From an uncultured bacterium (lineage in GTDB: Bacteria; Fidelibacterota; Marinisomatia; Marinisomatales; UBA1611), in contig CAJQGZ010000081.1 of the NCBI GenBank assembly GCA_905478065.1, positions 1 through 50,770 of the forward strand: DNA of 50,770 nucleotides, given 5' to 3'. A model generated the notes under the pieces. That model was given only the letters and a program-made list of their open reading frames with translations, ran no database searches and was not told the DNA's origin. The position numbers and the translations under genes were made by a program. Below, one piece after another: positions 1 through 9,454 of the stretch. The first letter of the stretch is position 1. Every line of letters begins with the position of its first letter.

Positions 1-2
1 AT

Positions 3-1538
3 TTTCCTGAGAATATAAATCAAGAATACCTTAAAAAATCTGGTTTCCCAGGTCAATTTCCATTTACTCGAGGAATCCATCCCAACTTGTATAGAGGAAA
101 ATTATGGACTATGAGGCAGTTTGCTGGGTTTGGGACTCCTGAGGAGACTAATAGAAGATTTAAATTATTACTAGAAAAAGGGCAAACTGGGTTATCCGTT
201 GCCTATGATATGCCTACTTTGATGGGCTATGACCCTGATCACTCTTTATCATTAGGAGAGGTCGGAAAGTGTGGTGTAAGTGTTTTCCATATTGATGATA
301 TGGAATTATTATTTAGTGGCATTAATTTAGGTGAGGTTTCTGTCTCTCAGACTATCAATGGTCCAGCGATTATTTTATTAGCTTTTTATATTGCAGTGGC
401 TGAAAGACAAGGTGTAAACGCCAAAAATTTAAAAGGGACTCTTCAAAATGATATTTTAAAAGAATTTATTGCACAAAAAGAGTGGATTTTCCCACCTGAT
501 CATTCGATGAGAATCATTACAGATATGTTAAGTTATTGTACTTCTGAAATGCCACTGTATAATACAATTTCGGTAAGTGGCTATCATATACGAGAAGCAG
601 GTTCAACAGCTGCTCAGGAACTCGCATTTACGCTATCAGATGGTTTTACATATATTGAGCATGGATTGAATGCTGGGTTAGACGTCGATAGTTTTGCACC
701 AAGAATTTCCTTCTTCTTTAATTCTCATTCTGACTTTTTTGAGGAAATAGCAAAGTATCGCGCTGCTAGAAGGATTTGGGCGAAAAAATTGAAATACAAA
801 TATGGTGCAAAAAATGAAAAATCTATGATGCTAAGATTCCACACCCAAACGGCAGGTTGCAGTTTAACTGCTCAACAACCAGAGATAAACATTGCTAGGA
901 CTAGCTTTCAAGCAATGGCTGCTGTTTTAGGCGGCACGCAAAGTCTTCATACAAACTCAATGGATGAGACACTTGCTCTTCCATCGGAGAAAGCAGCAGA
1001 AATTGCCTTAAGAACCCAACAATTGATTGCCTATGAAACAGGTGTCGCAAATGTTGTTGATCCGCTAGGAGGCTCTTGGTTTATTGAAAAGTTGACCGAT
1101 GAGATGGAAAATAAAGCAGAGGAATATTTTAAAGAGATAGATGATATGGGAGGTGTTATATCTGCCATTGAAAATGGTTATCAACAAAGAGAAATAGGAA
1201 AATCTGCTTCTAATTTTCAAAATAACGTAGATAAAAATGAAAGAGTTGTAGTAGGTGTAAACGATTTCATAAATGAGAATGAAGATATAGATATCCCGAT
1301 TTTAGAAATTGATACTAGAGCGGAAAAAAATCAGATGGAAAGATTAATTCAAATTAAAAGCAGCAGAGATAGTACGCTCACTAGTAACTTGCTTGATAGT
1401 ATTACAAAAGCATGTAAAAATGGAGACAACCTAGTTCCTCCTATTATAGATGCAGCAAAAAATTATTGTACAATGGGTGAAATAGTTGAAGCAATGAAAT
1501 TAGAGTTTGGTGAGTGGACAGAGAATTCAGTTTTTTAA
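3..1538 (+). CDS. mcmA1: Methylmalonyl-CoA mutase large (catalytic) subunit, 5' end outside window
   Basis: Catalytic TIM-barrel half of an adenosylcobalamin-dependent acyl-CoA mutase, probably interconverting (R)-methylmalonyl-CoA and succinyl-CoA. The frame is open to the window edge and the residues before the first possible start (TTG at 87) are already family sequence, including F-T-R-G-I-H-P, so the true start lies upstream. Typical blocks follow: [34 protein letters not shown], and G-G-T-Q-S-L-H-T-N. The protein ends soon after the barrel with no C-terminal B12-binding domain, so the cobalamin-binding subunit must be a separate gene. R-Q-F replaces the R-Q-Y of the Propionibacterium enzyme, a substrate-contacting position that is Phe in isobutyryl-CoA mutases, so the exact substrate is not certain. 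It ends 35 nt before the GAPDH-like gene. Confidence 0.93.
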   Translation, partial: FPENINQEYLKKSGFPGQFPFTRGIHPNLYRGKLWTMRQFAGFGTPEETNRRFKLLLEKGQTGLSVAYDMPTLMGYDPDHSLSLGEVGKCGVSVFHIDDMELLFSGINLGEVSVSQTINGPAIILLAFYIAVAERQGVNAKNLKGTLQNDILKEFIAQKEWIFPPDHSMRIITDMLSYCTSEMPLYNTISVSGYHIREAGSTAAQELAFTLSDGFTYIEHGLNAGLDVDSFAPRISFFFNSHSDFFEEIAKYRAARRIWAKKLKYKYGAKNEKSMMLRFHTQTAGCSLTAQQPEINIARTSFQAMAAVLGGTQSLHTNSMDETLALPSEKAAEIALRTQQLIAYETGVANVVDPLGGSWFIEKLTDEMENKAEEYFKEIDDMGGVISAIENGYQQREIGKSASNFQNNVDKNERVVVGVNDFINENEDIDIPILEIDTRAEKNQMERLIQIKSSRDSTLTSNLLDSITKACKNGDNLVPPIIDAAKNYCTMGEIVEAMKLEFGEWTENSVF

Positions 1539-1573
1539 AAATAATTAAAAGGTTTTAAAGTTTAGGTAATATA

Positions 1574-2641
1574 ATGGAAAGAAAAATTGTTCATATCGTT
1601 GGTACTGGTACTATAGGAGAACCTTTAATTGGGTTGCTTTGTGATTATCAAGGTCAGTTAGGTATAGATGAAGTAACATTTCATAAAAATTCAGCTTCGA
1701 AGATTGATAAATCTAAAGTTCTAGATTTATTAAAAAGAGGTGCTCGGCTTGCCGTTGACGATGGTAAGGAGAATCAATTTAAAAAACTTAAAATTGATTC
1801 TGATTTGAGAACTGAGGATGCAATAGAAAGAGCTTCTGTTGTAATTGATTGCACACCAAGTGGAATTGGCCATAATAATAAGGCAAAATATTATCAAAAA
1901 TTTTCAAACCATGTTAAAGGATTTATTGCTCAAGGTAGCGAAGATGGATTTGGTAAAAAATATGCAAGGGGAATTAATGATAAGGCTTTAAAGTCTGATG
2001 ACAAATTTTTACAAGTTGTTAGCTGTAACACTCATAATATTTCATGTTTGACTAAAACAATAGCGTTTACTAGTGATGATTCTAATGATTTAGTTAAAGG
2101 AGATTTTTTGTGTATAAGGCGTGCGAATGATTTAAGTCAAGAAAATGGCTTTATCCCTGCCCCTCAAGTTGGAATCCATAATGACGAAAAGTTTGGTACG
2201 CATCATGCAAAAGATGCTTCAAGTTTATTTGAAACTATTGGAGAAAATTTAAATTTATTTTCCTCGGCCATGAAAGTAAATAGTCAGTACATGCATATTT
2301 TGCATTTTAAGATGATTATAAATGGTTCGATGCACATCGATGATTTAAAGGATAGATTGACCAAAAATCCTTTGGTTGCAATGACAACCAAAAACATGAC
2401 TAGTTCTGTTTTTTCTTTTGGCAGAGACCATGGGCATTATGGTCGGATATTAAATCAAACAGTCATTGTCGAACAGTCTTTGAACATTAGGAATGGAAAT
2501 GAAATTACGGGGTTTTGCTTTACACCACAGGATGGAAACTCAATATTAAGCAGTATTTCCGCAACAGAATGGTTTCTATACCCTCATTCTTATGAGGACA
2601 AGATTCAATGTCTATCTGATTTATTTTTCAACAATATTTAA
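1574..2641 (+). CDS. Archaeal-type (type II) glyceraldehyde-3-phosphate dehydrogenase-like protein
   Basis: A 355-aa NAD(P)-dependent dehydrogenase resembling the archaeal class of phosphorylating GAPDH rather than bacterial GapA. Features in order: N-terminal Rossmann motif G-T-G-T-I-G (10-15); I-D-C-T-P-S-G-I-G (91-99), like the archaeal D-x-T-P-x-G-x-G block; the active-site segment V-V-S-C-N-T with candidate nucleophile Cys151; I-R-R-A (181-184); H-H-A-K-D (210-214); and Y-M-H-I-L-H-F with candidate catalytic His241. In archaeal enzymes the corresponding blocks read S-C-N-T, R-R-A, S-H-H-A-K-D and M-H-M-H-F. The reaction would be glyceraldehyde-3-phosphate to 1,3-bisphosphoglycerate. It follows the mutase by 35 nt and precedes tilS by 23 nt, so it is probably co-transcribed. 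The match is by motif, overall similarity is moderate, and the substrate could have diverged. Confidence 0.72.
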   Translation: MERKIVHIVGTGTIGEPLIGLLCDYQGQLGIDEVTFHKNSASKIDKSKVLDLLKRGARLAVDDGKENQFKKLKIDSDLRTEDAIERASVVIDCTPSGIGHNNKAKYYQKFSNHVKGFIAQGSEDGFGKKYARGINDKALKSDDKFLQVVSCNTHNISCLTKTIAFTSDDSNDLVKGDFLCIRRANDLSQENGFIPAPQVGIHNDEKFGTHHAKDASSLFETIGENLNLFSSAMKVNSQYMHILHFKMIINGSMHIDDLKDRLTKNPLVAMTTKNMTSSVFSFGRDHGHYGRILNQTVIVEQSLNIRNGNEITGFCFTPQDGNSILSSISATEWFLYPHSYEDKIQCLSDLFFNNI

Positions 2642-2664
2642 TAGCTTTTCTGTGAGGCTTTTAA

Positions 2665-4074
2665 TTGGTTATCTCTCAAATACCTAACCCGGATGTTTTT
2701 CAAGAAAAAGATTTTTTAGTTTTTAAAAATTGTTTTAAAAATTTTTTTAAAGCAAAAGAGAATGTAAAAGTATTAGTGTCCTTATCTGGTGGAAGTGATT
2801 CTGTTCTTCTCTTATATTTAATTTTGAGATTTTTTGAAAGTAGTAAGCGAAATATAATAGTAGCTCATATAAATCATAATCTTCGAATTAATAGTATTGA
2901 TGATCAAAAATTCATAGTTGAATTAGGCAGGGTATTAAAAGTAGAAACAATTATTAGGCAATTAAACCCAAAAGAGAAGACTAAAAAGGAAAGTATTGAA
3001 TCGTGGGCAAGGAAAGGTAGATATAACATCTTAAATGAACTTGCCATAAAAACAGAAAGTGATGTTATTGTTACAGGGCATCATAAGAATGATCAAGTAG
3101 AAACGATATTAAAAAATTTATCTGAACAAGCTGGTTTATATGGATTGAGTGGGATGAAAATTGAATATAAAAATATTATTAGACCTCTTTTATCATTTTC
3201 AAAAAATCAATTAAATAGAATGATTGATAAATATAGCATTCCACATATAAATGATGCATCAAATGACAATCTCAACTTCAAACGCAATTTTATACGAAAA
3301 CAAATTTTAAAACCTTGGGAGCGCTATGATAATGAGGTAGTAGAATCAATTGCTACCGCTGGTTCTAATTTTCAAGAATATCAAAATGCTTTACAATTTT
3401 TTATAAATGATTTCATTTCATTACATATCTCACAAATGAAGGAAGGGTATTTTACAATTAGTAAGAACGCTTTTAGTAAGTTACCGATAATTGCCAGAAT
3501 CCTAGTTCTTCAAAACCTAACAAGTACTTTAGGGCGATTAAGGAAATATGATTTTGAAAATATTAAAAATTTTTTACTAAATAAAAAAATCGGGAATATT
3601 TATAAATCAAGATTTAGATGGATTCTTTTAAATGATCGAATTCAATATTTACTTCAATTAAATCAAACAAATATAAAAAAAGTTAAGACACGTATTCACG
3701 AAGACAAAAAAATAAATTACATTGAATACGAATATATTTTAAAAAGAGTAGATAAAAGTTCAAAATTCTCAGCTGATCCAAATATTGAACTATTTGAATT
3801 AGATAAAATAAAGAATCAAAAATTATACTTAAGACTTTGGAGAAGTGGTGATAGTTTTAGCCCCCTTGGTATGTCTGGTAATCAGAAAGTGAGTGACTAT
3901 TTAATTAATAAAAAAGTAAATCAGTTTGAAAAATGGAATCAAGTTGTTTTGTTAGCAGGAGAAAAAATTATATGGTTGTGTGGACACAGAATAGATAATT
4001 CAGTGAAGGTTAGTAATTTGTCAAAAAATATAGTAGAGATAAAAAGGGTGGCACAATCGAATCCTCAATTATAA
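2665..4074 (+). CDS. tilS: tRNA(Ile)-lysidine synthase TilS
   Basis: ATP-dependent ligase that converts C34 of tRNA-Ile(CAU) to lysidine, switching both its codon reading and its aminoacylation from Met to Ile. The PP-loop S-G-G-S-D-S is at residues 41-46, followed by A-H-I-N-H-N-L-R and V-T-G-H-H-K-N-D-Q-V-E-T, both characteristic of TilS. The C-terminal third (L-R-L-W-R-S-G-D-S-F-S-P-L-G) is the TilS C-terminal domain, giving a full-length 469-aa enzyme. The start is TTG, supported by GAGG at 2654-2657, seven nucleotides upstream. Its stop overlaps the probable ATA start of hpt (ATAA). The order tilS-hpt-ftsH-folP is conserved in many bacteria. Confidence 0.95.
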   Translation: MVISQIPNPDVFQEKDFLVFKNCFKNFFKAKENVKVLVSLSGGSDSVLLLYLILRFFESSKRNIIVAHINHNLRINSIDDQKFIVELGRVLKVETIIRQLNPKEKTKKESIESWARKGRYNILNELAIKTESDVIVTGHHKNDQVETILKNLSEQAGLYGLSGMKIEYKNIIRPLLSFSKNQLNRMIDKYSIPHINDASNDNLNFKRNFIRKQILKPWERYDNEVVESIATAGSNFQEYQNALQFFINDFISLHISQMKEGYFTISKNAFSKLPIIARILVLQNLTSTLGRLRKYDFENIKNFLLNKKIGNIYKSRFRWILLNDRIQYLLQLNQTNIKKVKTRIHEDKKINYIEYEYILKRVDKSSKFSADPNIELFELDKIKNQKLYLRLWRSGDSFSPLGMSGNQKVSDYLINKKVNQFEKWNQVVLLAGEKIIWLCGHRIDNSVKVSNLSKNIVEIKRVAQSNPQL

Positions 4075-4604
4075 GTCAAGATAAGAACTTTGAATTATTT
4101 ATTTCGAAGGAAAATATCGCGAAAAGAGTGAGCGAGATTTCTTTAGAAATTTCAGAGAAGTTTCATGACACCAATCCTGTCATCGTTAGTATTTTGAATG
4201 GTGCTTTTGTTTTTACAGCAGATATAATTAGAGCAATAGACATTGATTGTGAGGTTGATTTTATTAAAATCTCTAGCTATAAAGGTATGAATTCAACAGG
4301 CGCGATAAAAATGTCTAAGGACCTTAGTATTGATATTAAAAATAGGCGAGTTATTATTGTTGAAGATATTATTGATTCAGGTTTATCCATTAAATATTTA
4401 TATGAACATATAATAAAATATAAACCAAAAGACATTACAATAGTTTCACTCTTAGCAAAAACGAACAATTATAAGTTAAATTTTAATATTGATATTATAG
4501 GGTTTGAACTATCATCAGAGTTTGTAGTAGGCTATGGGCTAGATTTTAATCAACGATTTAGAAATTTGAAATCAATTTTCAAGTTACATCCACCTTCAAG
4601 GTGA
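4071..4604 (+). CDS. hpt: Hypoxanthine phosphoribosyltransferase, probable non-canonical start
   Basis: Purine-salvage enzyme that joins hypoxanthine or guanine to PRPP, making IMP or GMP. The PRPP-binding loop I-I-V-E-D-I-I-D-S-G is clear, as are V-D-F-I-K-I-S-S-Y and E-F-V-V-G-Y-G-L-D-F near the C-terminus. The first conventional start is GTG 4128, but the conserved N-terminus (N-F-E-L-F-I-S-K-E-N-I-A-K-R-V) lies before it. In that frame there is no ATG, GTG or TTG back to the stop at 4014-4016. I therefore place the start at ATA 4071, which overlaps the tilS stop as ATAA and gives 177 aa. ATC 4056, eight nucleotides after an AAGG, is the alternative. Family assignment is firm; the start is inferred. 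Confidence 0.87.
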   Translation: MSQDKNFELFISKENIAKRVSEISLEISEKFHDTNPVIVSILNGAFVFTADIIRAIDIDCEVDFIKISSYKGMNSTGAIKMSKDLSIDIKNRRVIIVEDIIDSGLSIKYLYEHIIKYKPKDITIVSLLAKTNNYKLNFNIDIIGFELSSEFVVGYGLDFNQRFRNLKSIFKLHPPSR

Positions 4605-4619
4605 CTTAAGGAAGTATTT

Positions 4620-6623
4620 ATGGAACAAAACAAAAAATCAAAAGACAACAAAAAGAAAAAAGAAAAATTGGAATTTCAATGGAAAAAAGCTGGTAAGACC
4701 AGTTTTATATGGATAACAATTATTTTAGTAACTGTTTACTTTTCTAGCGTTCTGTCAGAGAATAGGAATAATGAAGTTGAAGTTGAATACACCGAGTACA
4801 AAAATTATTTGAGTGAAGGTGCAATTAAAAGTGCTATCATAATAAACAAAACATTTTATGGTGAATTTAAAACTAAACAAACTATTGATACTCCATTGGG
4901 CATCAGAGATGATATCACAAAATTTAGATTGTCAATGCCATTCATTGATAGGGAAATAATAGAAACATGGGATGCTGCAGGGATCCTATATACTTTTCAA
5001 GAAAAAAGTATTGATTGGACAGGGTATTTTCTCAACATGCTTCCTTGGATTATACTAATTGGATTTTGGTTTTTTATGTTGCGCAGAATGCAAGGCGGTG
5101 CCGGCGGTATGGGTAATATCTTTAAATTTGGTAAAAGTAAGGCCTCTTTATGGACTTCTGATCAGCCCAGGGTAACTTTTAAAGATGTTGCTGGCTGTGA
5201 CGAGGCTAAGGAAGAGTTAATGGAAGTTATTGAATATTTAAAAAGCCCTAAAAGATTTCAAAAGCTCGGAGCAAAGGTTCCAAAGGGAGCATTGCTTGTT
5301 GGGCAGCCAGGTACAGGAAAAACATTAATGGCTAGAGCTGTTGCAGGCGAAGCTGGAGTTCCTTTTTATAGCCTAAGCGGAGCTGATTTTGTTGAAATGT
5401 TTGTTGGTGTTGGTGCTTCAAGAGTTAGAGACCTTTTTGAGCAAGCAAAGAAGAGCACTCCATGTATTATATTTATTGATGAGTTAGATGCAGTTGGTAG
5501 ACAGAGAGGCGCCGGTATTGGTGGTGGACATGATGAGCGAGAACAAACTCTTAACGCTTTACTCGTCGAAATGGATGGATTTGATAATAATTACAATATT
5601 ATAGTAATTGCTGCCACGAATAGGCCAGATGTTCTTGATACCGCTTTATTGAGGCCTGGGAGGTTTGATCGCCAAATTATTGTAGATGCACCAGATATCA
5701 AAGGTCGTCTAGGTATCTTGCAAGTGCATACAAAAAAAGTGGTTTTAAATAAAAGAAAGATTGATCTTAAAGCTATTGCTAAAGGAACGCCTGGAATGGT
5801 GGGGGCTGATTTAGCAAATATTGTAAATGAAGCTGCGTTGCTTGCAGCTAGAGCCAAGAAGAAATCTATTGATATGGATGATTTTGAGGAAGCAAAAGAT
5901 AAAGTAATGATGGGTGTTCAAAGAAGAAGCATGGTCTTAACTGATGATGAAAAAGAAACTACAGCTTATCATGAGGCTGGACATGCAATTGTAGCTATTA
6001 AGACTGAAGGTGCTGATCCAGTACATAAAGTTACAATTATCCCCAGAGGAAGAGCGCTAGGGGTAACAATGCAATTACCGATGGATGAAAAGCACGGGTA
6101 TTCTAAACCTTATGTGGATGGTAGATTAGCAATTTTAATGGGAGGAAGAGCTGCTGAAATGCTTATTTTTGATAAAATGACTACAGGAGCAGGTAACGAT
6201 ATTGAACAAGCAACTAAAATTGCTAGGAAAATGGTTACTGAATGGGGTATGAGTGATACTCTAGGGCCTATGACTTTTGGTAAAAATAATGATGAAGTGT
6301 TCTTGGGTCGAGATATTCAATCTCAAAGAGATTACAGCGAAGTAACAGCTAGAATGATTGACGAGGAAATTGCAAAAATAATACGAATTGCTCAAAAAAA
6401 ATCAGAAAAAATTCTTTATGACAATAAAGAATTATTGCATGCTATGGCAAGTTCTCTGCTTAAACACGAGACAATTGATTCAAAAGATATCCAGAAAATT
6501 TTAGATGGAAAAACAATCGTTAGAAGAAAACCTAGTTTAAAAAGTTCAAAATCCGCTAATGGAAAAATAAATAAAACTAGCTTGGCTGATTCAATCGAAA
6601 AAAAACCTAATGGTAAGTTATAA
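4620..6623 (+). CDS. ftsH: ATP-dependent zinc metalloprotease FtsH
   Basis: Membrane-anchored AAA+ protease that degrades misassembled membrane proteins and selected soluble proteins. After a very basic N-terminus there are two transmembrane segments, about residues 27-44 and 137-154, flanking the periplasmic domain. The AAA domain has Walker A G-Q-P-G-T-G-K-T (228-235, Gln where Pro is usual), Walker B I-I-F-I-D-E-L-D (283-290), the second region of homology around R-P-G-R-F-D-R, and the zinc-binding H-E-A-G-H at 451-455. The length of 667 aa is usual. It begins 15 nt after hpt. The C-terminus is a lysine- and serine-rich tail. Confidence 0.97.
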   Translation: MEQNKKSKDNKKKKEKLEFQWKKAGKTSFIWITIILVTVYFSSVLSENRNNEVEVEYTEYKNYLSEGAIKSAIIINKTFYGEFKTKQTIDTPLGIRDDITKFRLSMPFIDREIIETWDAAGILYTFQEKSIDWTGYFLNMLPWIILIGFWFFMLRRMQGGAGGMGNIFKFGKSKASLWTSDQPRVTFKDVAGCDEAKEELMEVIEYLKSPKRFQKLGAKVPKGALLVGQPGTGKTLMARAVAGEAGVPFYSLSGADFVEMFVGVGASRVRDLFEQAKKSTPCIIFIDELDAVGRQRGAGIGGGHDEREQTLNALLVEMDGFDNNYNIIVIAATNRPDVLDTALLRPGRFDRQIIVDAPDIKGRLGILQVHTKKVVLNKRKIDLKAIAKGTPGMVGADLANIVNEAALLAARAKKKSIDMDDFEEAKDKVMMGVQRRSMVLTDDEKETTAYHEAGHAIVAIKTEGADPVHKVTIIPRGRALGVTMQLPMDEKHGYSKPYVDGRLAILMGGRAAEMLIFDKMTTGAGNDIEQATKIARKMVTEWGMSDTLGPMTFGKNNDEVFLGRDIQSQRDYSEVTARMIDEEIAKIIRIAQKKSEKILYDNKELLHAMASSLLKHETIDSKDIQKILDGKTIVRRKPSLKSSKSANGKINKTSLADSIEKKPNGKL

Positions 6624-6668
6624 AATGAACCTTTAATTTATATCCAGTTTTGGAAAGAGGTTTACGAT

Positions 6669-7508
6669 ATAAACAATACCCAATTTAAACACTGGTTAAA
6701 AAAACCATCTAACACTCTTATTATGGGAGTTTTAAATGTCACTCCTGATTCTTTTAGTGATGGAGGGCTATACAATAGTCCTAAAGTTGCGATTGATCAT
6801 GCTATCGACATGGTTAATAAAGGGGCAGATATTATTGACATAGGTGGTGAGTCTACTAGACCAGGATCTGAATCTGTTTCTATAGAAGAAGAGTTAAAAA
6901 GGGTCATACCGATCATAGACGCTTTAAAAAAGAAAAGTGATGAAATATTAGTTTCTGTGGATACCTATAAATCGAGTGTTGCCAAAAGAGCAATTGACGT
7001 TGGTGCTGATATAGTTAATGATATAAGCGGGTTAACCTTTGATTCTGGAATGAAGGCTTTATTAGCAAATAATAATACACCAGTAATTATTATGCATATT
7101 AATGGTAAACCTAAAACCATGCAAAAAAATATTTCGTACGTGAATTTAATCGATGATATAAAACAATTTTTTCTAAATCAAGTTAGTGCTGCTCGGGATG
7201 CAGGAATTGAAAAAAATAATATTATCCTTGACCCAGGTATTGGGTTTGGTAAAACGTTCGATCATAATTTTTCAATTATCCGACGACTGAAAGATTTCAA
7301 AGTTCTTGGTTATCCTCTTTTAATAGGTCCGAGCAAAAAAGCCTTTATTGGAGATGCTCTAGATTTGCCACCAGACGATAGAGTTGAGGGTACAATCGCT
7401 ACAATCGTGGCTGGGATACTAAATGGTTCAAATATCGTCAGGGTTCATAATGTGAAAGAAGTTAAAAGAGCAGTTGTAATTACTGAAAATATTTTGAGGG
7501 CAAAATGA
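6669..7508 (+). CDS. folP: Dihydropteroate synthase, probable ATA start
   Basis: Condenses p-aminobenzoate with hydroxymethyl-dihydropterin pyrophosphate in folate synthesis. The family signatures are M-G-V-L-N-V-T-P-D-S-F-S-D-G-G, D-I-G-G-E-S-T-R-P-G and L-D-P-G-I-G-F-G-K. The first conventional start, ATG 6723, would begin exactly at M-G-V-L-N, removes the usual N-terminal strand and has no ribosome-binding site. The reading frame continues upstream through H-W-L-K-K-P-S-N-T-L-I with no ATG, GTG or TTG. ATA 6669 lies eight nucleotides after AGAGG (6656-6660) and gives 18 residues before Met19, close to the E. coli enzyme, so I take it as the start (279 aa). The stop overlaps the cdaA start as ATGA. 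Confidence 0.9.
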   Translation: MNNTQFKHWLKKPSNTLIMGVLNVTPDSFSDGGLYNSPKVAIDHAIDMVNKGADIIDIGGESTRPGSESVSIEEELKRVIPIIDALKKKSDEILVSVDTYKSSVAKRAIDVGADIVNDISGLTFDSGMKALLANNNTPVIIMHINGKPKTMQKNISYVNLIDDIKQFFLNQVSAARDAGIEKNNIILDPGIGFGKTFDHNFSIIRRLKDFKVLGYPLLIGPSKKAFIGDALDLPPDDRVEGTIATIVAGILNGSNIVRVHNVKEVKRAVVITENILRAK

Positions 7509-8284
7509 TAGATCTTTTCAAAATAGGCTTTATTAAAGTAACTCTGATTGATATAATTGATATCCTATTAGTGACTTGGATATTTTATAAAGTATACCAG
7601 TACTTTAAAGAAACTAGAGCTGGGCAAATGCTTATAGGCCTTATTATTCTCCTGATTGCATCTTTTTTATTCAACGCATTTGGAATCAGTGCAACTTCTT
7701 GGCTAATAAACCAATTTCAAACAATTTGGGTTGTTGCCTTTGTTATTTTATTTCAACCTGAAATACGTAGGTTGTTGATTTATGTAGGCCAAACAAGATT
7801 TTTTAGAACAATTTTTCGAGTAGGTACTTCTCGATCTCTTGAAGCTATTGTGGAATCCTCTTTGCTTCTTAGCAAAAATAAAGTGGGAGCATTAATTGTC
7901 GTACAACGAGAAACAGGTTTACGTATTTACAAAGAGACGGGAACACCAATAAAAGGAGAGGTAACATCGGGGCTTCTGTTATCTATTTTTAATCCTGGCT
8001 CGCCTTTGCATGATGGGGCCGTTATTTTGCAAAATACTTTAGTAGAAGCAGCTGGATGTATTTTACCACTAACAGAGAGTGAAATGGTTGCTCCTGATAT
8101 GGGTACTAGGCATAGGGCGGCCTTGGGTTTGACTGAGGAAACGGATGCTATCGTTATTGTGATTTCTGAAGAACGTGGTGCAATTGCAACAGCTGAAAAT
8201 GGAAGCTTTGTAAAATTAGATATGGATGAAATGTCTTTAAGACGCTATTTAAATGAAAGATTATTTATTTCTTCTGGCGATTAA
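7505..8284 (+). CDS. cdaA: Diadenylate cyclase CdaA (cyclic di-AMP synthase)
   Basis: Membrane enzyme that makes the second messenger c-di-AMP from two ATP. Three hydrophobic segments fill about residues 12-30, 40-62 and 70-86. The DAC domain follows, with both catalytic signatures: L-H-D-G-A (168-172) and T-R-H-R-A (201-205). The length of 259 aa is usual for CdaA/DacA. The ATG overlaps the folP stop, so the two are translationally coupled; folP-cdaA linkage is common. No CdaR or GlmM follows, which differs from the Firmicute cdaA-cdaR-glmM operon. Confidence 0.95.
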   Translation: MIDLFKIGFIKVTLIDIIDILLVTWIFYKVYQYFKETRAGQMLIGLIILLIASFLFNAFGISATSWLINQFQTIWVVAFVILFQPEIRRLLIYVGQTRFFRTIFRVGTSRSLEAIVESSLLLSKNKVGALIVVQRETGLRIYKETGTPIKGEVTSGLLLSIFNPGSPLHDGAVILQNTLVEAAGCILPLTESEMVAPDMGTRHRAALGLTEETDAIVIVISEERGAIATAENGSFVKLDMDEMSLRRYLNERLFISSGD

Positions 8285-8326
8285 CATTCTAGGCATATAA
8301 ATATTTCTGATACAGTAAATTAAATT

Positions 8327-9434
8327 ATGGAAATATCTGATATACGAGAGATTTTTACAAAATCAAATCAAAAATATTCTTCTTTAAGGGGGTATCTTTG
8401 ATTTACCTTCTTTAAATGATAGTCTAAAAAAACTTAAAAAGAAGACTTCCGCCCCTTCTTTTTGGGATAATAACCTAAAAGCTTCAGCTGTCTTAAAAAA
8501 AATTTCTAGAATTGAAAAAGAAATTAATGTATGGATCGAAATTGATGAAAAACAGAGTGATATTGAGATACTGTTTGAATTTCATGCTGAGGGTGAAATT
8601 TCTTCAAAAGAAGTATATCTTGAAGTAAATACATATAAAAGCACAGTTGAAGATCTAGAATTAAAAATGATTTTAGGGAGAGAAGAAGATTCTCAAGATG
8701 CAATTATGACAATTCATCCTGGTGCTGGAGGAACTGAAAGTCAAGATTGGGTTCAAATGCTATATAGAATGTATGGGCGTTGGGCAGAAAAAAAAGGATT
8801 TGAATTTTCTATATTAGACTTTCAGGCTGGGGATGAAGCTGGGATTAAGGATGTTACGTTTGAAGTAAAAGGAGAGTATGCTTATGGTCAAGCAAAAGCA
8901 GAATTTGGTGTTCATCGAATGGTTAGAATATCTCCTTTTGATTCTAATAGTCGCAGACACACTTCTTTTGCTTCTGTATATGTATACCCAGCGGTTGATG
9001 ACTCTATTGAAATCGATATAAATCCTGCTGATCTACGAATTGACACATATAGAGCAAGTGGAGCTGGAGGTCAGCACGTAAATAAAACTGATTCAGCAGT
9101 TCGAATAACTCACCTACCATCGGGGATAGTTGCTCAATGTCAAAATGAGCGTTCACAGCATAAAAATAAAAATCAAGCTATGAAAATGTTAAAGGCAAGA
9201 TTATATCAACTCGAAATAGAGAAAGAAAAAGAAAAGCAAAAAGATTTAGAAGATAAAAAAAAAGATATTGCATGGGGTAGTCAAATACGTTCTTATGTTT
9301 TTCATCCATATAACCTCGTTAAGGATCACAGAACAAAAGAAGAAACTGGAAACATACAAAGTATAATGGATGGAGATATAAATATCTTTATAAAAGCGTA
9401 CTTGCTAGGCCAAATGAATAAAGAAATATTATAA
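8327..9434 (+). CDS. prfB: Peptide chain release factor 2, with programmed +1 frameshift
   Basis: Class I release factor that reads UAA and UGA and triggers peptidyl-tRNA hydrolysis. Translation starts at ATG 8327, runs 24 codons to an in-frame TGA at 8399-8401, shifts +1 after CTT (8396-8398) and continues from GAT 8400, giving 368 aa. The stop-codon-reading tripeptide S-P-F is at about 202-204 and the catalytic G-G-Q at 247-249, close to the positions in the E. coli protein. Residue 243 is Ala (R-A-S-G-A-G-G-Q), the usual residue, not the Thr of E. coli K-12. It lies 20 nt before lysS. Confidence 0.95.
8386..8401 (+). promoter_or_regulatory. prfB autoregulatory +1 frameshift site
   Basis: The sequence AGGGGGTATCTTTGA spans an internal Shine-Dalgarno-like element (AGGGGG), the slippery CTT codon and an in-frame TGA, matching the classic RF2 site. 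When RF2 is scarce, termination at this UGA is slow and ribosomes slip +1 to make more RF2. The frame after the shift (from 8400) is the frame of the main prfB reading frame, and the frame before it opens at ATG 8327. Confidence 0.95.
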
Positions 9435-9454
9435 AGTTACAGGAAAATAAAATT

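Noticed and set aside
4128-4604. hpt starting at GTG 4128.
   Set aside because: This removes the conserved N-terminal strand-helix block, which is encoded in the same open frame immediately upstream.
8327-8666. prfB as a frameshifted pseudogene.
   Set aside because: The break sits exactly at the known programmed frameshift sequence and the rest of the gene is intact.
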